64,000 nt of DNA. Source: Legionella quinlivanii. GTDB taxonomy: Bacteria > Pseudomonadota > Gammaproteobacteria > Legionellales > Legionellaceae. The stretch covers positions 62,001-126,000 of the forward strand of contig NZ_MVJN01000004.1 in the NCBI RefSeq assembly GCF_003265995.1, in the 5' to 3' direction. This document shows, in pieces, positions 17,365 through 27,012 of this stretch. The first letter of the stretch is position 1. Every line of letters starts with the position of its first letter. The notes beneath the pieces were generated by a model that searched no databases, was not told where the DNA came from, and worked only from the letters and a program-made list of their open reading frames with translations. The translations under genes and the position numbers were made by a program.

Positions 17365-19266
17365 CTAGCTTGAAAACTCATTTTTTGGATTTTCGTCCAA
17401 AGCCGCGGTCTCCTGTTTATAATATCTTTTCGTTTCCTTTCCTCTGGAGAAGAAGGTTATCCAGTCGTTTTTCTTTTTACTTTGACTCATACAATCCTCC
17501 ATAGCCCTGCGGGCATCTACATAAGAGATTTTTTTTGCCTGGGCATTACATGAATACTCCCATAGCTTTCCAATTGTTCCGGGTACTCGCTTTTTACTTT
17601 CATCGGGAAGAGTAATATCGACACCACCGCCCCCCATACCCCAAAAACCTACTTTAAATGGACTATTTATAATTGTTTGACGCTGCTTTTTGACCCAGTC
17701 TTTTGCTTCTTTTTCCACATCATTAATCAGTCGTCTCCTAAACTCCTTACGGTGCTCAGGATGAATAAGAGATTTGATTGTTTTTCTTGCGCGTAGATCA
17801 CCATAGGACTTGATTGTAGCCTGTACTTCCTCTTCCCCAAGAATATCAAACAGCAGGCTTTTCCTGTGAATATCTTTCACTGGATTAAGCAAAGTGGCTA
17901 ACATGCAATAGTTTTGGCCGATCACGGTTCTTAATTGCTTTGGTCCTACGATATCTTTCAAATATTCCAAATGACAATCCAGCGGCAGCGCGCTTAATTG
18001 CGCAGCCAGGGATGAGCTTGATTTTGCAAAAAGGCGTAACTTTTCAATGCTAAACAGAGTCTGTAGAAATGTAAGGTGTTGTATGTCCAACGGCTTGAGA
18101 AATTTTAGCAATTTATCATAGTGAAACTCTTGCGAGACCAGAACATTTAACTTCTCCAGGCCAACAATCGTTGACAGGAAGTCTGGAATAAATTCAGGTT
18201 TTATGGATTTAAGATATATTTCCAATGTGTAAAAGCTATCAAGATAGACGCGCAGTTTTTCCGCAGAAACAATGGTTACTATCTGCTGCTGAGCTTTTGC
18301 GCTTCCAAGAGCATCCAGCAATTTAAAGAATTCGTATTCTTTTTCAATATTTCTAATTTTCGACTCGAAACGTCTCAGACATCTTATCTGTCCATTCTCT
18401 GTTTGCAGACTCCTCAACAGCAATTCGGTCGTAGCGACATTAAGGTTAGTAACAGGCGCAACTTCAATCATTTCAAGAAGTTGGGCTTCGTTGAAATGGT
18501 TTAAGATATCTCGGAACCCCTGATGACTATTCTCCTGATTTGCACTAATGCATAACTCATACACTGATTCCGGCACAAAGTGTTCAACACAAAACGCCGC
18601 AAATTCTGGATGTGCTGCCTGAGAAATATATCGCAATGCCTTTGCTGTAGTGCGCGCTTCGTCAATATTTAAAGGAGGTCTGCCAAGCGCTTTCTCGATC
18701 ACCGAAGCCAGATGAAACAATCGCCTGGTGGTTATAAAATCCTCAAAGAACAGGCGTTGCCAGTGCTCAATTTCAATGACGTCTGATTTCGGTGGGATAT
18801 AATTTAGAAAAGACTGCCAGCTTCCCTGGGTTACACACTTCCTGTCCAGACAATCAAGCGTGGTTTCGATATGCCAGCCAAAACATAGTAATACATTGTA
18901 GGCATATCTGAATGAATCGACTTTTTCCTGAGGCTTTTCATTGATCTGAAGCGTCTCAAAAAGAAAATAATAGCTTTTAAAGGCATTGAATAAACTATCC
19001 GAAATTTCTTTAAAATAAGAGTGTTGCTGATTGAGCAAGTTAAACATAACCTGGAGATGAGAATCGCTGGCTACATGCGCATAGCCCCTATCCTGTGAAT
19101 CCGGGTAAAGCGCTTTATATAAATCAACATTTAAAACATAGATATAGCCTTTAAAACCTGAGTTTTTAGAGTAAGAGGCAAAAAAGCGGTCAGCTTCAAG
19201 AATTTCTTCTTTAGTTAAAGACTCCCAGCGAAATAAATAACGGTACAATTGTTTAAACATAGACAT
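17365..19266 (-). CDS. Unknown helical-repeat protein, probable effector, in ankH operon
   Basis: No known domain is recognised. The start is uncertain: ATG 19266 (MSMFKQLYRYLFRWESL, 633 aa; chosen) or an upstream TTG at 19317, eight bases after the ankH stop. Residues about 270-530 contain degenerate 35-45-residue helical units with recurring xxIVGxxxL, LLxxLxPxxxxxL and IxSxxxLxxxL patterns, a style common among Legionella effector proteins. The C-terminal 100 residues differ: a basic, glycine-rich stretch (FWGMGGGGVDITLP) and a final KETKRYYKQETAALDENPKNE tail. No membrane segment or signal peptide is seen. Operon position directly behind ankH supports an effector or effector-partner role. 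This is inference. Confidence 0.65.
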   Translation of the reverse strand: MSMFKQLYRYLFRWESLTKEEILEADRFFASYSKNSGFKGYIYVLNVDLYKALYPDSQDRGYAHVASDSHLQVMFNLLNQQHSYFKEISDSLFNAFKSYYFLFETLQINEKPQEKVDSFRYAYNVLLCFGWHIETTLDCLDRKCVTQGSWQSFLNYIPPKSDVIEIEHWQRLFFEDFITTRRLFHLASVIEKALGRPPLNIDEARTTAKALRYISQAAHPEFAAFCVEHFVPESVYELCISANQENSHQGFRDILNHFNEAQLLEMIEVAPVTNLNVATTELLLRSLQTENGQIRCLRRFESKIRNIEKEYEFFKLLDALGSAKAQQQIVTIVSAEKLRVYLDSFYTLEIYLKSIKPEFIPDFLSTIVGLEKLNVLVSQEFHYDKLLKFLKPLDIQHLTFLQTLFSIEKLRLFAKSSSSLAAQLSALPLDCHLEYLKDIVGPKQLRTVIGQNYCMLATLLNPVKDIHRKSLLFDILGEEEVQATIKSYGDLRARKTIKSLIHPEHRKEFRRRLINDVEKEAKDWVKKQRQTIINSPFKVGFWGMGGGGVDITLPDESKKRVPGTIGKLWEYSCNAQAKKISYVDARRAMEDCMSQSKKKNDWITFFSRGKETKRYYKQETAALDENPKNEFSS

Positions 19267-19325
19267 TCTTGTTTGAACGAAAGGCTCAATAAAAACAAAA
19301 TTAGCAGTTAAAATCAATGAATCTG

Positions 19326-20741
19326 CTATTTTCTCTCTTTTAAACCCGTCGCAATCGGCGTTACACCGATATTCGGATTAATACCGCAGTCATCGAGTAT
19401 TTTTAGCAGGTTATTGCCACGCCGGGTCAGACGGGTGATGCAATACTCTTCCAGATAGCTTCTTAAGATATAATAATAATCCGGGAGGGTTAGCAGGGTC
19501 AGAATTTTTTCAGCCCGCATCAAATGATGGGGATTGCTATAGTCGCAGGACTGATAAAGCACTGCCGCCAGCATCGAACAGATACTGGCCTGCCTTAGAC
19601 TGTTTGCACGGTAAAAGCGGTGGATTGCATCATCTAATGCTCTGTCTTTATCCCATTCAACCCAGGTATCATATAAAGCCAGCGCTGTGTCCACCGAAAA
19701 ATGTTTACTCTCCTCCAATTCCTGCAGTGCATATGCCACAGGAACAATAGCCTGAATATTGGCCCAGGAGCAGTTGCCGCTGATTTGGGAACTGATTGGC
19801 ATTTGCAGAACAGGGCTCAATCCCAGTAGTTGATTAATAGTTTGATGAAAGAAACTGCGCGGTTGCTTTTTATAAAGAAATTCCCTTAAAAAAGGCAGAT
19901 TGACCGCATCAGGCCGCCCTAAACGGTATATATTAACAGAGCCTTCCTTTAAACTGTTTTCACCCCGGTCAATTTTAGCCCACCAGTTTTTATAGCGTAC
20001 AAATCCCAAAGCATGCCCGCGGCTCGCAGCCGGAAGAATGAGAATGGGTGACTTAAGTAAGTTATTCAGATGCGCAAAATGCTGCTCGGTGAATACTGGT
20101 TGATGCTGTAGCTGCAACAGCTCAGCAGCGGCACTAAACCCATCCATAATGGTGTACAACAAAGGAAAATAGCCCCGCAAATGCCGGGTTGAATAGGAAC
20201 TGATAAAGCGTCGCAGCGAATCCTTCAGAATAGCGACAGTGAATTCCAGAATGAAACCTTCATAATCAAGCTCCACGAATTCATTATCGGCATTGACAAT
20301 ATCCACATCCCCCTGCAATTCAAAACGATGCCCCAGCAATTTACCTAAAATAAAATCAAGGGCAAAATCAAGTCTTGCGCCATGTTGATAAAGAATCTGC
20401 TTTAAACTGTCCTGACTGCGTAAAACCGGGTAGACCAGAATAGACAACCCGGCGTTAGTATAGGCGTTTGGATTGGCCCGATGTTCCAGCAGTAGACGCG
20501 TCATATTCAAATCATTATTGTCTACCGCCCAATGCAAAGGAGTTCGTCCAGTGACGTCCGGTTTATTCACATTGGCTCCTCTGCCCAGCAGCTGAGCTGC
20601 AATTTCAGGCCGTTTGGCGACTGCGCATTCGATTAAAGGCGTAAACCCATACTCGTCTATATCATCAAGAGATTCGCCCTGTCGCAGATAGAACTCAAAG
20701 TCAGGCATGCGGCCGCTAATAATATCATTTGCAATTGTCAT
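19326..20741 (-). CDS. ankH: Ankyrin-repeat effector, AnkH/LegA3-like
   Basis: The 471-aa protein has ankyrin repeats in its first 130 residues: EYGFTPLIECAVAKRPEIA (30-48), TGRTPLHWAVDNNDLNMTR and AGLSILVYPVLRSQDSLKQ. A cysteine-protease-like C-terminal domain follows, with His243 in SRGHALGFVRYKNWW, Asp257 region IDRGEN and Cys324 in SGNCSWANIQ, so histidine precedes cysteine. Length, layout and location beside asd-aroC-prmB fit AnkH/LegA3, a core Dot/Icm effector of Legionella reported to act in the host nucleus. Proteolytic activity is not shown by the sequence. The ATG overlaps the previous stop as TAATG, indicating translational coupling. Symbol is given by recognition, not alignment. 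Confidence 0.8.
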   Translation of the reverse strand: MTIANDIISGRMPDFEFYLRQGESLDDIDEYGFTPLIECAVAKRPEIAAQLLGRGANVNKPDVTGRTPLHWAVDNNDLNMTRLLLEHRANPNAYTNAGLSILVYPVLRSQDSLKQILYQHGARLDFALDFILGKLLGHRFELQGDVDIVNADNEFVELDYEGFILEFTVAILKDSLRRFISSYSTRHLRGYFPLLYTIMDGFSAAAELLQLQHQPVFTEQHFAHLNNLLKSPILILPAASRGHALGFVRYKNWWAKIDRGENSLKEGSVNIYRLGRPDAVNLPFLREFLYKKQPRSFFHQTINQLLGLSPVLQMPISSQISGNCSWANIQAIVPVAYALQELEESKHFSVDTALALYDTWVEWDKDRALDDAIHRFYRANSLRQASICSMLAAVLYQSCDYSNPHHLMRAEKILTLLTLPDYYYILRSYLEEYCITRLTRRGNNLLKILDDCGINPNIGVTPIATGLKERK

Positions 20742-21460
20742 TAATTAGGACTCGGTCTTGGTGCGGTGAACTTGGGCATATTACCCAATCGCAATTGTTT
20801 TTCCTGTTCCTGTTTACGCTTTTCATTATCAAATTCCCGGCGCGCCTCTGAATTCAGCGGCGGTTCAGGGTTAACATTTGGATCATAGCCATCATAGCGC
20901 TGATCAGCCAATAGCGGATGCTGCATGATCGAGTTCTGCAACTCACCCTCCGGGCTTCTGTTCACTTCCTCGTCATTGTGTTCGCGTGCATGAACTCTCG
21001 CCAGCCTGCGATGTCCATCCTGTTCGAGTAAACGCCGTTTACGCTCATTGGAACGGTTTTCATCAACCAGATAAGAACTCTGATCTGAGCGATCAGGAAT
21101 ATCGACACCTGGCAACCCCCTTGCCCTGCCACGGTTCAATACATCAATAACCGTCAATCGAGCAGCATCAGAGGCGAGTGTTAATTTTTTTCCGTCAGAA
21201 AAAACCGCACGATAAAGATTACCACTTGCAGTCGGGGTCAGCCGCTCTGTGGTATAGGTATTGTGATTGGCATTATGAATATTAAGCCAGCTTTTTCCCT
21301 GATCTCTGCTGATTTGCCATTGAACAAAAACAGCGGACGACTTCGATTGTGCCACAGCCGAAAACGTGGCTCTGTACCCGGCATTCATTGTTTGATCCCG
21401 GGGATGCTGGGTAATGACAAAATCTTTTGGTTGTTTTGTCCGCCTCTTGAGCAATGACAT
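20741..21460 (-). CDS. Ig-like domain protein with charged C-terminal tail, first gene of ankH operon
   Basis: In this 239-aa protein, residues about 15-105 look like an immunoglobulin-type beta sandwich (ITQHPRDQTMNAGYRATFSA, FVQWQISRDQGKSW, YRAVFSDGKKLTLASDAARL). This resembles the Ig-like repeats found in large bacterial surface proteins. Residues 110-239 are low complexity, arginine- and glutamate-rich and probably disordered. There is no signal peptide: the N-terminus MSLLKRRTKQPK is basic and polar, so it is not obviously exported by Sec. It is the first gene of a three-gene run with ankH, with overlapping stop and start. It may encode a partner or chaperone-like adaptor of AnkH, but the function is unknown. 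Confidence 0.7.
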   Translation of the reverse strand: MSLLKRRTKQPKDFVITQHPRDQTMNAGYRATFSAVAQSKSSAVFVQWQISRDQGKSWLNIHNANHNTYTTERLTPTASGNLYRAVFSDGKKLTLASDAARLTVIDVLNRGRARGLPGVDIPDRSDQSSYLVDENRSNERKRRLLEQDGHRRLARVHAREHNDEEVNRSPEGELQNSIMQHPLLADQRYDGYDPNVNPEPPLNSEARREFDNEKRKQEQEKQLRLGNMPKFTAPRPSPN

Positions 21461-21620
21461 TTTCGTTGCCTACATTAAGAAACTAATAAAAGTATAGATT
21501 ATTCAAACCTGACTATTCAGATTTTTCAACCGGGTATAACACCTGCTGGTGCGCACCGGTTGCATGAAACTCTGTTTGTTTATATTTGGGCCTTTTTTTT
21601 CAAATTTCAAGCCTTTGCGA

Positions 21621-22643
21621 TTACAAATACTCTCTTTGTAAAATTTCAGCAATCTGAACCGCATTGCTGGCAGCACCTTTTCGGATATTATCAGCAACAA
21701 CCCACATATTAAGCCCATTCGGATGGGTGATATCCTGTCGGATACGTCCTACAAATACTTCATCGCGGCCGATCGCATGAGTTATCGGCGTTGGGTATTT
21801 CAGTTTTTCCGGATCATCGACCAAGACCACGCCGGGCGCTTTTTTCAGTAGTTCTCTTGCCTTATCTACCAATAAGGGTGCTTTGAGTTCGAGATGTATT
21901 GCTTCTGAATGACCATATAAAACAGGAACTCGCACAGTTGTCGGGTTGACAAGAATACTATCATCTTCCATGATTTTCCTGGTTTCCCAAACCATCTTCA
22001 TCTCTTCTCTGGTGTAGCCATTTTCCTGAAATTCATCGATATGCGGCAGCACATTAAAAGCGATTTGCTGGGGATAAACTGAACTTTTGGGCGGGCGGCC
22101 GTTAAGCAGCTCTCCTACCTGCTCAATCAGTTCAGAGACCGCTTTTTTCCCGGTTCCAGAAACTGCCTGATACGTTGCCACGTTAATACGGGAAATTCCC
22201 ACTGCATCATGTAAAGGTTTCAGGGCTACAACCATCTGAATGGTGGAGCAATTGGGGTTGGCGATAATATTTCGATTTTGGTAATCCCTGATGCGTTCTG
22301 GATTTACTTCAGGAACGACTAAAGGAATATCGTCTTCGTAACGAAAGCAGGAGGTGTTATCGATAACAATGCAGCCAGCTTCTGCGGCGATCGGCGCATA
22401 ATGTTTGGAAACACTGCCGCCCGCTGAGAATAACGCAATGTCCACATCATGAAAATTAAAGTGTGCCAAATCAAGCACATCGAGCGTTTGACCATTAAAT
22501 TGAACCGTTTTTCCGACCGAGCGCTCGCTGGCTAAGGGATAAAGATTATCCACTGGAAAATCACGCTCTTCCAGTACAGCTAATAAGGTTTCTCCAACAG
22601 CCCCTGTGGCTCCTACTACCGCTATATTTAATCGCCTGCTCAT
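21621..22643 (-). CDS. asd: Aspartate-semialdehyde dehydrogenase
   Basis: A 340-aa protein of normal length. It reduces aspartyl phosphate to aspartate semialdehyde with NADPH, the branch point to lysine, diaminopimelate, methionine and threonine. The NADP-binding start VVGATGAVGETLL, the phosphate-binding SAGGSVSKHYAP, the catalytic cysteine in NPNCSTIQM and the later VSGTGKKAVSEL segment and PTTVRVPVL are all present. ATG 22643 follows a purine-rich GGGGTAAAGT. It lies just downstream of aroC on the same strand (27-base gap), so the two are probably cotranscribed. Confidence 0.96.
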   Translation of the reverse strand: MSRRLNIAVVGATGAVGETLLAVLEERDFPVDNLYPLASERSVGKTVQFNGQTLDVLDLAHFNFHDVDIALFSAGGSVSKHYAPIAAEAGCIVIDNTSCFRYEDDIPLVVPEVNPERIRDYQNRNIIANPNCSTIQMVVALKPLHDAVGISRINVATYQAVSGTGKKAVSELIEQVGELLNGRPPKSSVYPQQIAFNVLPHIDEFQENGYTREEMKMVWETRKIMEDDSILVNPTTVRVPVLYGHSEAIHLELKAPLLVDKARELLKKAPGVVLVDDPEKLKYPTPITHAIGRDEVFVGRIRQDITHPNGLNMWVVADNIRKGAASNAVQIAEILQREYL

Positions 22644-22670
22644 ACTTTACCCCGTTAATTGTATCGATTA

Positions 22671-23732
22671 TTACTGACTATTTTGAGCACGATGCCGTAA
22701 GAAATGGTCCATTAGCACCAACGCCATCATTGCTTCTGCGATTGGAACCGCACGAATCCCGACACAGGGATCATGGCGGCCTTTTGTCACCACAGTCACT
22801 TCTTCGCCAAGTGTATTAATGGTTAGTCCGGGTTTGACAATACTGGAGGTAGGTTTTAAAGCCATACTGACTTTAAGCTCCTGTCCTGTGGAAATTCCTC
22901 CCAGTATGCCGCCGGCATTATTTGTTAAAAAACCCTCTTTGCTCATTTGGTCACGATGTTCGCTGCCTTGCTGAGTGACTGATTGAAAACCAGCGCCTAT
23001 TTCTACGCCCTTGACCGCATTAATAGACATCATTGCAAAGGCAAGGGTGGCATCCAGTTTATCAAAAACAGGATCGCCAAGACCCACAGGAATATTCCTG
23101 CCAATAACTGTTACTCGAGCACCTACCGAATCGCCCTGCCGTCTTAAATCATCAATATAATTTGCCAGCTCTGCGGGCTGATGATGATTTGGGCAGAAAA
23201 AAGGATTTTGCCCGATAGCGCTTTCATCGACAAATTCCAATTCAATTTTACCCATTTGCTGCAAAAAACCGACGATATCAATGTTAGCAAACTGTTTCAG
23301 ATATAGTCTGGCGATTGCCCCTGCAGCGACACGCGCCACTGTTTCTCTCGCCGAAGAACGACCGCCTCCGCGATAGTCGCGATGCCCATATTTATGATGA
23401 TAGGTGAAATCAGCATGACCTGGCCGAAACAAGTCCTTGATATCATTATAATCTCTTGAACGTTGGTCAGTATTGTGAATGACTAACGCGATGGGCGTGC
23501 CGGTAGTTTTTCCTTCAAACACACCCGACAAAATCTGCACCGTATCGCTTTCCCGACGCTGGGTGGTGTATTTTGACTGACCAGGTTTTCGCTTATCCAA
23601 AAAGGGCTGTATCAGCACTTCCGACAACATTAAGCCGGGAGGGCAGCCGTCCACGATACAGCCCAGTGCCGGCCCGTGGCTTTCACCAAAAGTGGTCACC
23701 TTAAAAAGCGTTCCAAACGTATTGCCGCTCAT
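22671..23732 (-). CDS. aroC: Chorismate synthase
   Basis: The 353-aa protein converts 5-enolpyruvylshikimate-3-phosphate to chorismate with reduced FMN, the last step of the shikimate pathway. The three family signatures are present: [18 protein letters not shown] at the N-terminus, [16 protein letters not shown] near residue 120 and [17 protein letters not shown] near 315. Its ATG overlaps the prmB stop as ATGA, showing translational coupling. The pairing prmB-aroC is common in gammaproteobacteria. Confidence 0.97.
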   Translation of the reverse strand: MSGNTFGTLFKVTTFGESHGPALGCIVDGCPPGLMLSEVLIQPFLDKRKPGQSKYTTQRRESDTVQILSGVFEGKTTGTPIALVIHNTDQRSRDYNDIKDLFRPGHADFTYHHKYGHRDYRGGGRSSARETVARVAAGAIARLYLKQFANIDIVGFLQQMGKIELEFVDESAIGQNPFFCPNHHQPAELANYIDDLRRQGDSVGARVTVIGRNIPVGLGDPVFDKLDATLAFAMMSINAVKGVEIGAGFQSVTQQGSEHRDQMSKEGFLTNNAGGILGGISTGQELKVSMALKPTSSIVKPGLTINTLGEEVTVVTKGRHDPCVGIRAVPIAEAMMALVLMDHFLRHRAQNSQ

Positions 23733-24646
23733 TCGCCTTGTTTTCCAAAATATGATTTTAATTGCTGGGCAGTCAGCAGGAAAACACCATGCCCCCCATG
23801 CTCAAAATCGAGCCATATGAAATCCAAATCAGGATAGGCTTCAATTAAAGCCTCTTCGCTATTCCCCACTTCAACAACCAGAATACCATGCTCAGTCAGG
23901 TAATGATGGGCATTTGCCATAATTTTTTCAACAATGGCCAGCCCATTTTCTTCACATTCCAGCGCCATTTCCGGCTCATGGCGATATTCCTCAGGCAATG
24001 TGGCCATTTCCTGAGATCCAACATAGGGCGGATTGGAAACAATAATGTCATAGCGCACAGCCGGTACTTTTTCCCAGCAATCAGACTGTATCAGTTGCAG
24101 CTGCTCTTCCATTTCATGTTTTTGACGATTTATGCTGGCAACTTCCAGAGCTTCAGAAGACAAATCGACTGCGTCAATCTGAGCATCAGGAAACACATAG
24201 CCACAGGCAATAGCAATGCAGGCGCTGCCAGTACACAGATCGAGTACTCGATGCACCTGATTCGCCTCTATCCAGGGCGAGAACTGATGATTGATTAATT
24301 CAGCAATTGGAGAACGTGGAATCAGAACCCTCTCATCTACAAAAAAAGGCAAACCGCAGAAAAGAGCTTCCTGGATTAAATAAGCAACCGGAATACGCTC
24401 AATAATACGTTTGGCTAAACGCTCAGCCAGCGTTTCTTTCTCGGCTGAGGTCAGACGGGCAGACAGAAGCTGCCTGTCTACAGAAATCGGAAGGTGCAGG
24501 CTGGCGGTAACCAGCCAGAATATTTCGTCCCAGGCGTTATCGGTTCCATGACCATAATAAAGCCCTGATTTGCTCGCCTCGCTGTAACCAAAACGCAGAA
24601 AGTCAGAAATGGTCTCAAAATGAGCGGTTGATTGAATATACGACAT
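23729..24646 (-). CDS. prmB: Protein-(glutamine-N5) methyltransferase, ribosomal protein L3-type
   Basis: This 305-aa SAM-dependent methyltransferase of the HemK/PrmB family methylates glutamine side chains. The SAM motif [18 protein letters not shown] lies near residue 138, and the diagnostic NPPY motif (IVSNPPYVG) near 205. An N-terminal helical domain with [18 protein letters not shown] precedes them. Placement immediately upstream of aroC (ATGA overlap) is typical of prmB rather than prmC, which usually sits with prfA. Confidence 0.93.
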   Translation of the reverse strand: MSYIQSTAHFETISDFLRFGYSEASKSGLYYGHGTDNAWDEIFWLVTASLHLPISVDRQLLSARLTSAEKETLAERLAKRIIERIPVAYLIQEALFCGLPFFVDERVLIPRSPIAELINHQFSPWIEANQVHRVLDLCTGSACIAIACGYVFPDAQIDAVDLSSEALEVASINRQKHEMEEQLQLIQSDCWEKVPAVRYDIIVSNPPYVGSQEMATLPEEYRHEPEMALECEENGLAIVEKIMANAHHYLTEHGILVVEVGNSEEALIEAYPDLDFIWLDFEHGGHGVFLLTAQQLKSYFGKQGE

Positions 24647-24745
24647 ATAGAAAATTCCACGAATAGATTAGCTGAAATTGTACAAAAAAAATGGGGCTCT
24701 GGATATTATTCCGTGGGTATCAGTTACGGGAATTCTGCAATTACC

Positions 24746-24788
24746 TGTAGCAACTGTCTTGAATTTTTAATTCAAGACAGTTGCTACA
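24746..24788. repeat. Perfect 20-bp-stem palindrome
   Basis: TGTAGCAACTGTCTTGAATT, a three-base TTT loop, and the exact reverse complement. The stem has no mismatches. It lies between the unknown gene at 24869 and prmB. No T-run follows on either strand, so it is not a classical intrinsic terminator. Confidence 0.9.
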
Positions 24789-24868
24789 ATGATTCCTTAA
24801 CTTAATGGCAGTGGCTCCACTGGATGCCCCGAATAAATCGGGGCACGTAGGCATCCGTGTGAATGTAC

Positions 24869-25468
24869 TCAGCCAGGCTTTAAAACACAATCCGTATTAA
24901 TCGCCCTCTCAGCCAAAGGAGTCACCGCAGAAAAGATCGGGCTCCCTTTGGCATTTTGGATGGAGGTCAGCACTGAATCCGAGGGCATTTGAAAATGGGT
25001 TTCAAGGAGGCGACCTTTTTGCTTCAATTGCGCTCGATACAATAAATTATCCGGGGATAACTCCAAAGCCTGCTCCAGGATGAAGATCTCATCGCGCAAC
25101 AATTTAGTGTCTGCAAGCAATTGCTTGTAACGAACAATATATTCTGCCATCGCATTGAGATTGGGCTCTTCCATATAAGTCAGTACAATAACATTCGGCT
25201 GCCAATGGATATCAAATAACTGTAAATCATCCAATGCGATGTTTTCGAGAAAGCCTTTCTGTGCTGCTTCCGGAAGCGATCTGATTAACCGAATAAAGCC
25301 CTGAATATAATAATGCTCCTGCAGATTGAAAAGACTGCAAAGCTTCAGGCGCATGAACAATGGGCTTAAAAACAGTTTAAAATCATTTTCAATACCAAAA
25401 GTCCATATGTCGCTTAACTGCTGCAAATAAGTCTGCCAAAGAATCCCGGCTGCTGATTTTCCAGTCAT
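24869..25468 (-). CDS. Conserved-looking hypothetical protein, 199 aa
   Basis: I do not recognise this protein. It is mostly predicted helical, with aromatic N-terminal half (WQTYLQQLSDIWTFGIENDFKLFL) and a heptad-like coiled coil around residues 118-160 (YIVRYKQLLADTKLLRDEIF). There is no clear signal peptide or transmembrane helix. ATG 25468 has AAGGAAG about 11 bases upstream. It lies 49 bases after the amino-acid permease gene on the same strand. The combination of a hydrophobic, amphipathic first half and a coiled coil resembles phasin-like or granule-associated proteins, but that is only a loose structural impression. Confidence 0.6.
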   Translation of the reverse strand: MTGKSAAGILWQTYLQQLSDIWTFGIENDFKLFLSPLFMRLKLCSLFNLQEHYYIQGFIRLIRSLPEAAQKGFLENIALDDLQLFDIHWQPNVIVLTYMEEPNLNAMAEYIVRYKQLLADTKLLRDEIFILEQALELSPDNLLYRAQLKQKGRLLETHFQMPSDSVLTSIQNAKGSPIFSAVTPLAERAINTDCVLKPG

Positions 25469-25517
25469 AATGGGTCGCTTCCTTTTTCTCCTATTATCCT
25501 TTAATCACAGAAAAATG

Positions 25518-26951
25518 CTAATCCAAAGCAAAAGAACAGTCTTCAAGCTTTACCCATTTCGTTTTTCTAAACCATTTATGGATTAGCCACACAGCAATAA
25601 ACAAAGGCAGGCCAATGTAGGAAACTAGCAAGCCATACCAGTCAACAGGTGAAGCAGAAAACGCTTTATAATTTTGGCCGCCAATAACAATAAGGCAAAG
25701 CATAAACGCCAGCAACGGCGCATAGGGGTAGGCCTTGGCCTTGTAGGGCAGGTTTTTAAGCTCATAGCCTTTTAGCAGGTAAGCCTTTCGGAAGCGATAA
25801 TGACTCACTGCAATTCCCATCCAGGCGATAAACCCAGCCAGACTGCCGGCATTCAATAACCATAAATAAACGCGCCCATTTCCAAAAAAAGACGAAAAGA
25901 AAGCCAGCAATGCGACACCGGCCGTGGCGATTAGTGCTGCCATGGGCACTCCCCTGCGATTAACCCTGCTGAACACAGAAGGTATATGCCCTTGTTTTGC
26001 CAAAAACCAGAACATACGACTTGCCACGTAAATTCCTGAATTTGCGGTCGATAAAATGGCTATTAAAATGACAACATTCATGAAACTTGCGGCAAAGCCA
26101 TAATGCTTGAACACCAGAGTAAAGGGGCTCATTAACACACTGCTTTCAATCAACTGAGGCGAAGTATAAGGAATTAATAAACTGATAATCAGAAGCGAGA
26201 GAACAAAAAACAGCAGAATACGCCAGAAAATCAATTGAATTGCTTTGGGAACATTTTTCTCGGGATTCTGGCTTTCTCCTGCAGCAATGCCAATTAACTC
26301 CGTACCCTGAAAAGAAAATCCAGCCACCATAATGGCAGCAAAAACGCCAAAGACACCGCCATGAAAAGGCGCATCTCCAATATGCCAGTTTTTGAAACCC
26401 ACAGGTTCATAGGCTGTTAATCCGGTGATCATGCCTAAACCTGCAACAATGAATAAAATGATCACTGCAATCTTGATAAAAGAAAACCAGTATTCCGCTT
26501 CACCGAATGCTTTGCTGGAAATCGCATTGAAACCAATCACCAGAGAGAGAAACAGCGAACACCATAATAAGGAAGAACTCTGTGGAAACCAGTATTGCAT
26601 AATGATGGCGGAAGCAGCTATTTCAGAGGCAATAGAAACTGCCCAGCTATACCAGTAATTCCAACCGAGGGCATAACCCAGCGAAGGATCGACAAAGCGT
26701 GTTGCATACACATAAAACGAGCCAGAGGTGGGCATAAAAGCCGCCATTTCACCAAGGCTCGTCATCAGAAAATACACCATACAACCTATGAGAAGATAAG
26801 CAAACAGGGTTCCGCCTGGACCTGCAAGCGACAGGGCATTGCCGCTTCCAAGAAAAATACCTGTTCCAATAGAGCCTCCCAGAGTAATCATACTGAGTAC
26901 ACGCGCATTCAGTTTACGGTGTAAACTATGACCCTCTTCGGTATTGTTCAT
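25518..26951 (-). CDS. Amino-acid permease of the APC/AAT family
   Basis: This 477-aa inner-membrane protein has about twelve hydrophobic segments. The N-terminal RKLNARVLSMITLGGSIGTG and FLGSGNALSLAGPGG are the family hallmark of proton-coupled amino-acid permeases such as LysP, AroP and GabP. EMAAFMPTSGSFYVYATRFV and the later GFSFQGTELIGIAAGES also fit, and the latter's GTELIG-AGE pattern is typical of the AAT subfamily. The substrate cannot be assigned. ATG 26951 follows AAAGGATTTTGGA. Amino-acid import suits an organism that feeds on host amino acids. Confidence 0.93.
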   Translation of the reverse strand: MNNTEEGHSLHRKLNARVLSMITLGGSIGTGIFLGSGNALSLAGPGGTLFAYLLIGCMVYFLMTSLGEMAAFMPTSGSFYVYATRFVDPSLGYALGWNYWYSWAVSIASEIAASAIIMQYWFPQSSSLLWCSLFLSLVIGFNAISSKAFGEAEYWFSFIKIAVIILFIVAGLGMITGLTAYEPVGFKNWHIGDAPFHGGVFGVFAAIMVAGFSFQGTELIGIAAGESQNPEKNVPKAIQLIFWRILLFFVLSLLIISLLIPYTSPQLIESSVLMSPFTLVFKHYGFAASFMNVVILIAILSTANSGIYVASRMFWFLAKQGHIPSVFSRVNRRGVPMAALIATAGVALLAFFSSFFGNGRVYLWLLNAGSLAGFIAWMGIAVSHYRFRKAYLLKGYELKNLPYKAKAYPYAPLLAFMLCLIVIGGQNYKAFSASPVDWYGLLVSYIGLPLFIAVWLIHKWFRKTKWVKLEDCSFALD

Positions 26952-27012
26952 TCCAAAATCCTTTTAGAACCATCAGCCACACTCATCCTAAATATAATCA
27001 GCAAAAACTCTT

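Noticed and set aside
21480-21535. Possible PmrA box before the Ig-like gene of the ankH operon
   Set aside because: One half-site is fair but the second matches only about three of nine positions.
24746-24788. Palindrome as an intrinsic terminator
   Set aside because: No T-run on either side and the stem is not GC-rich at its base.
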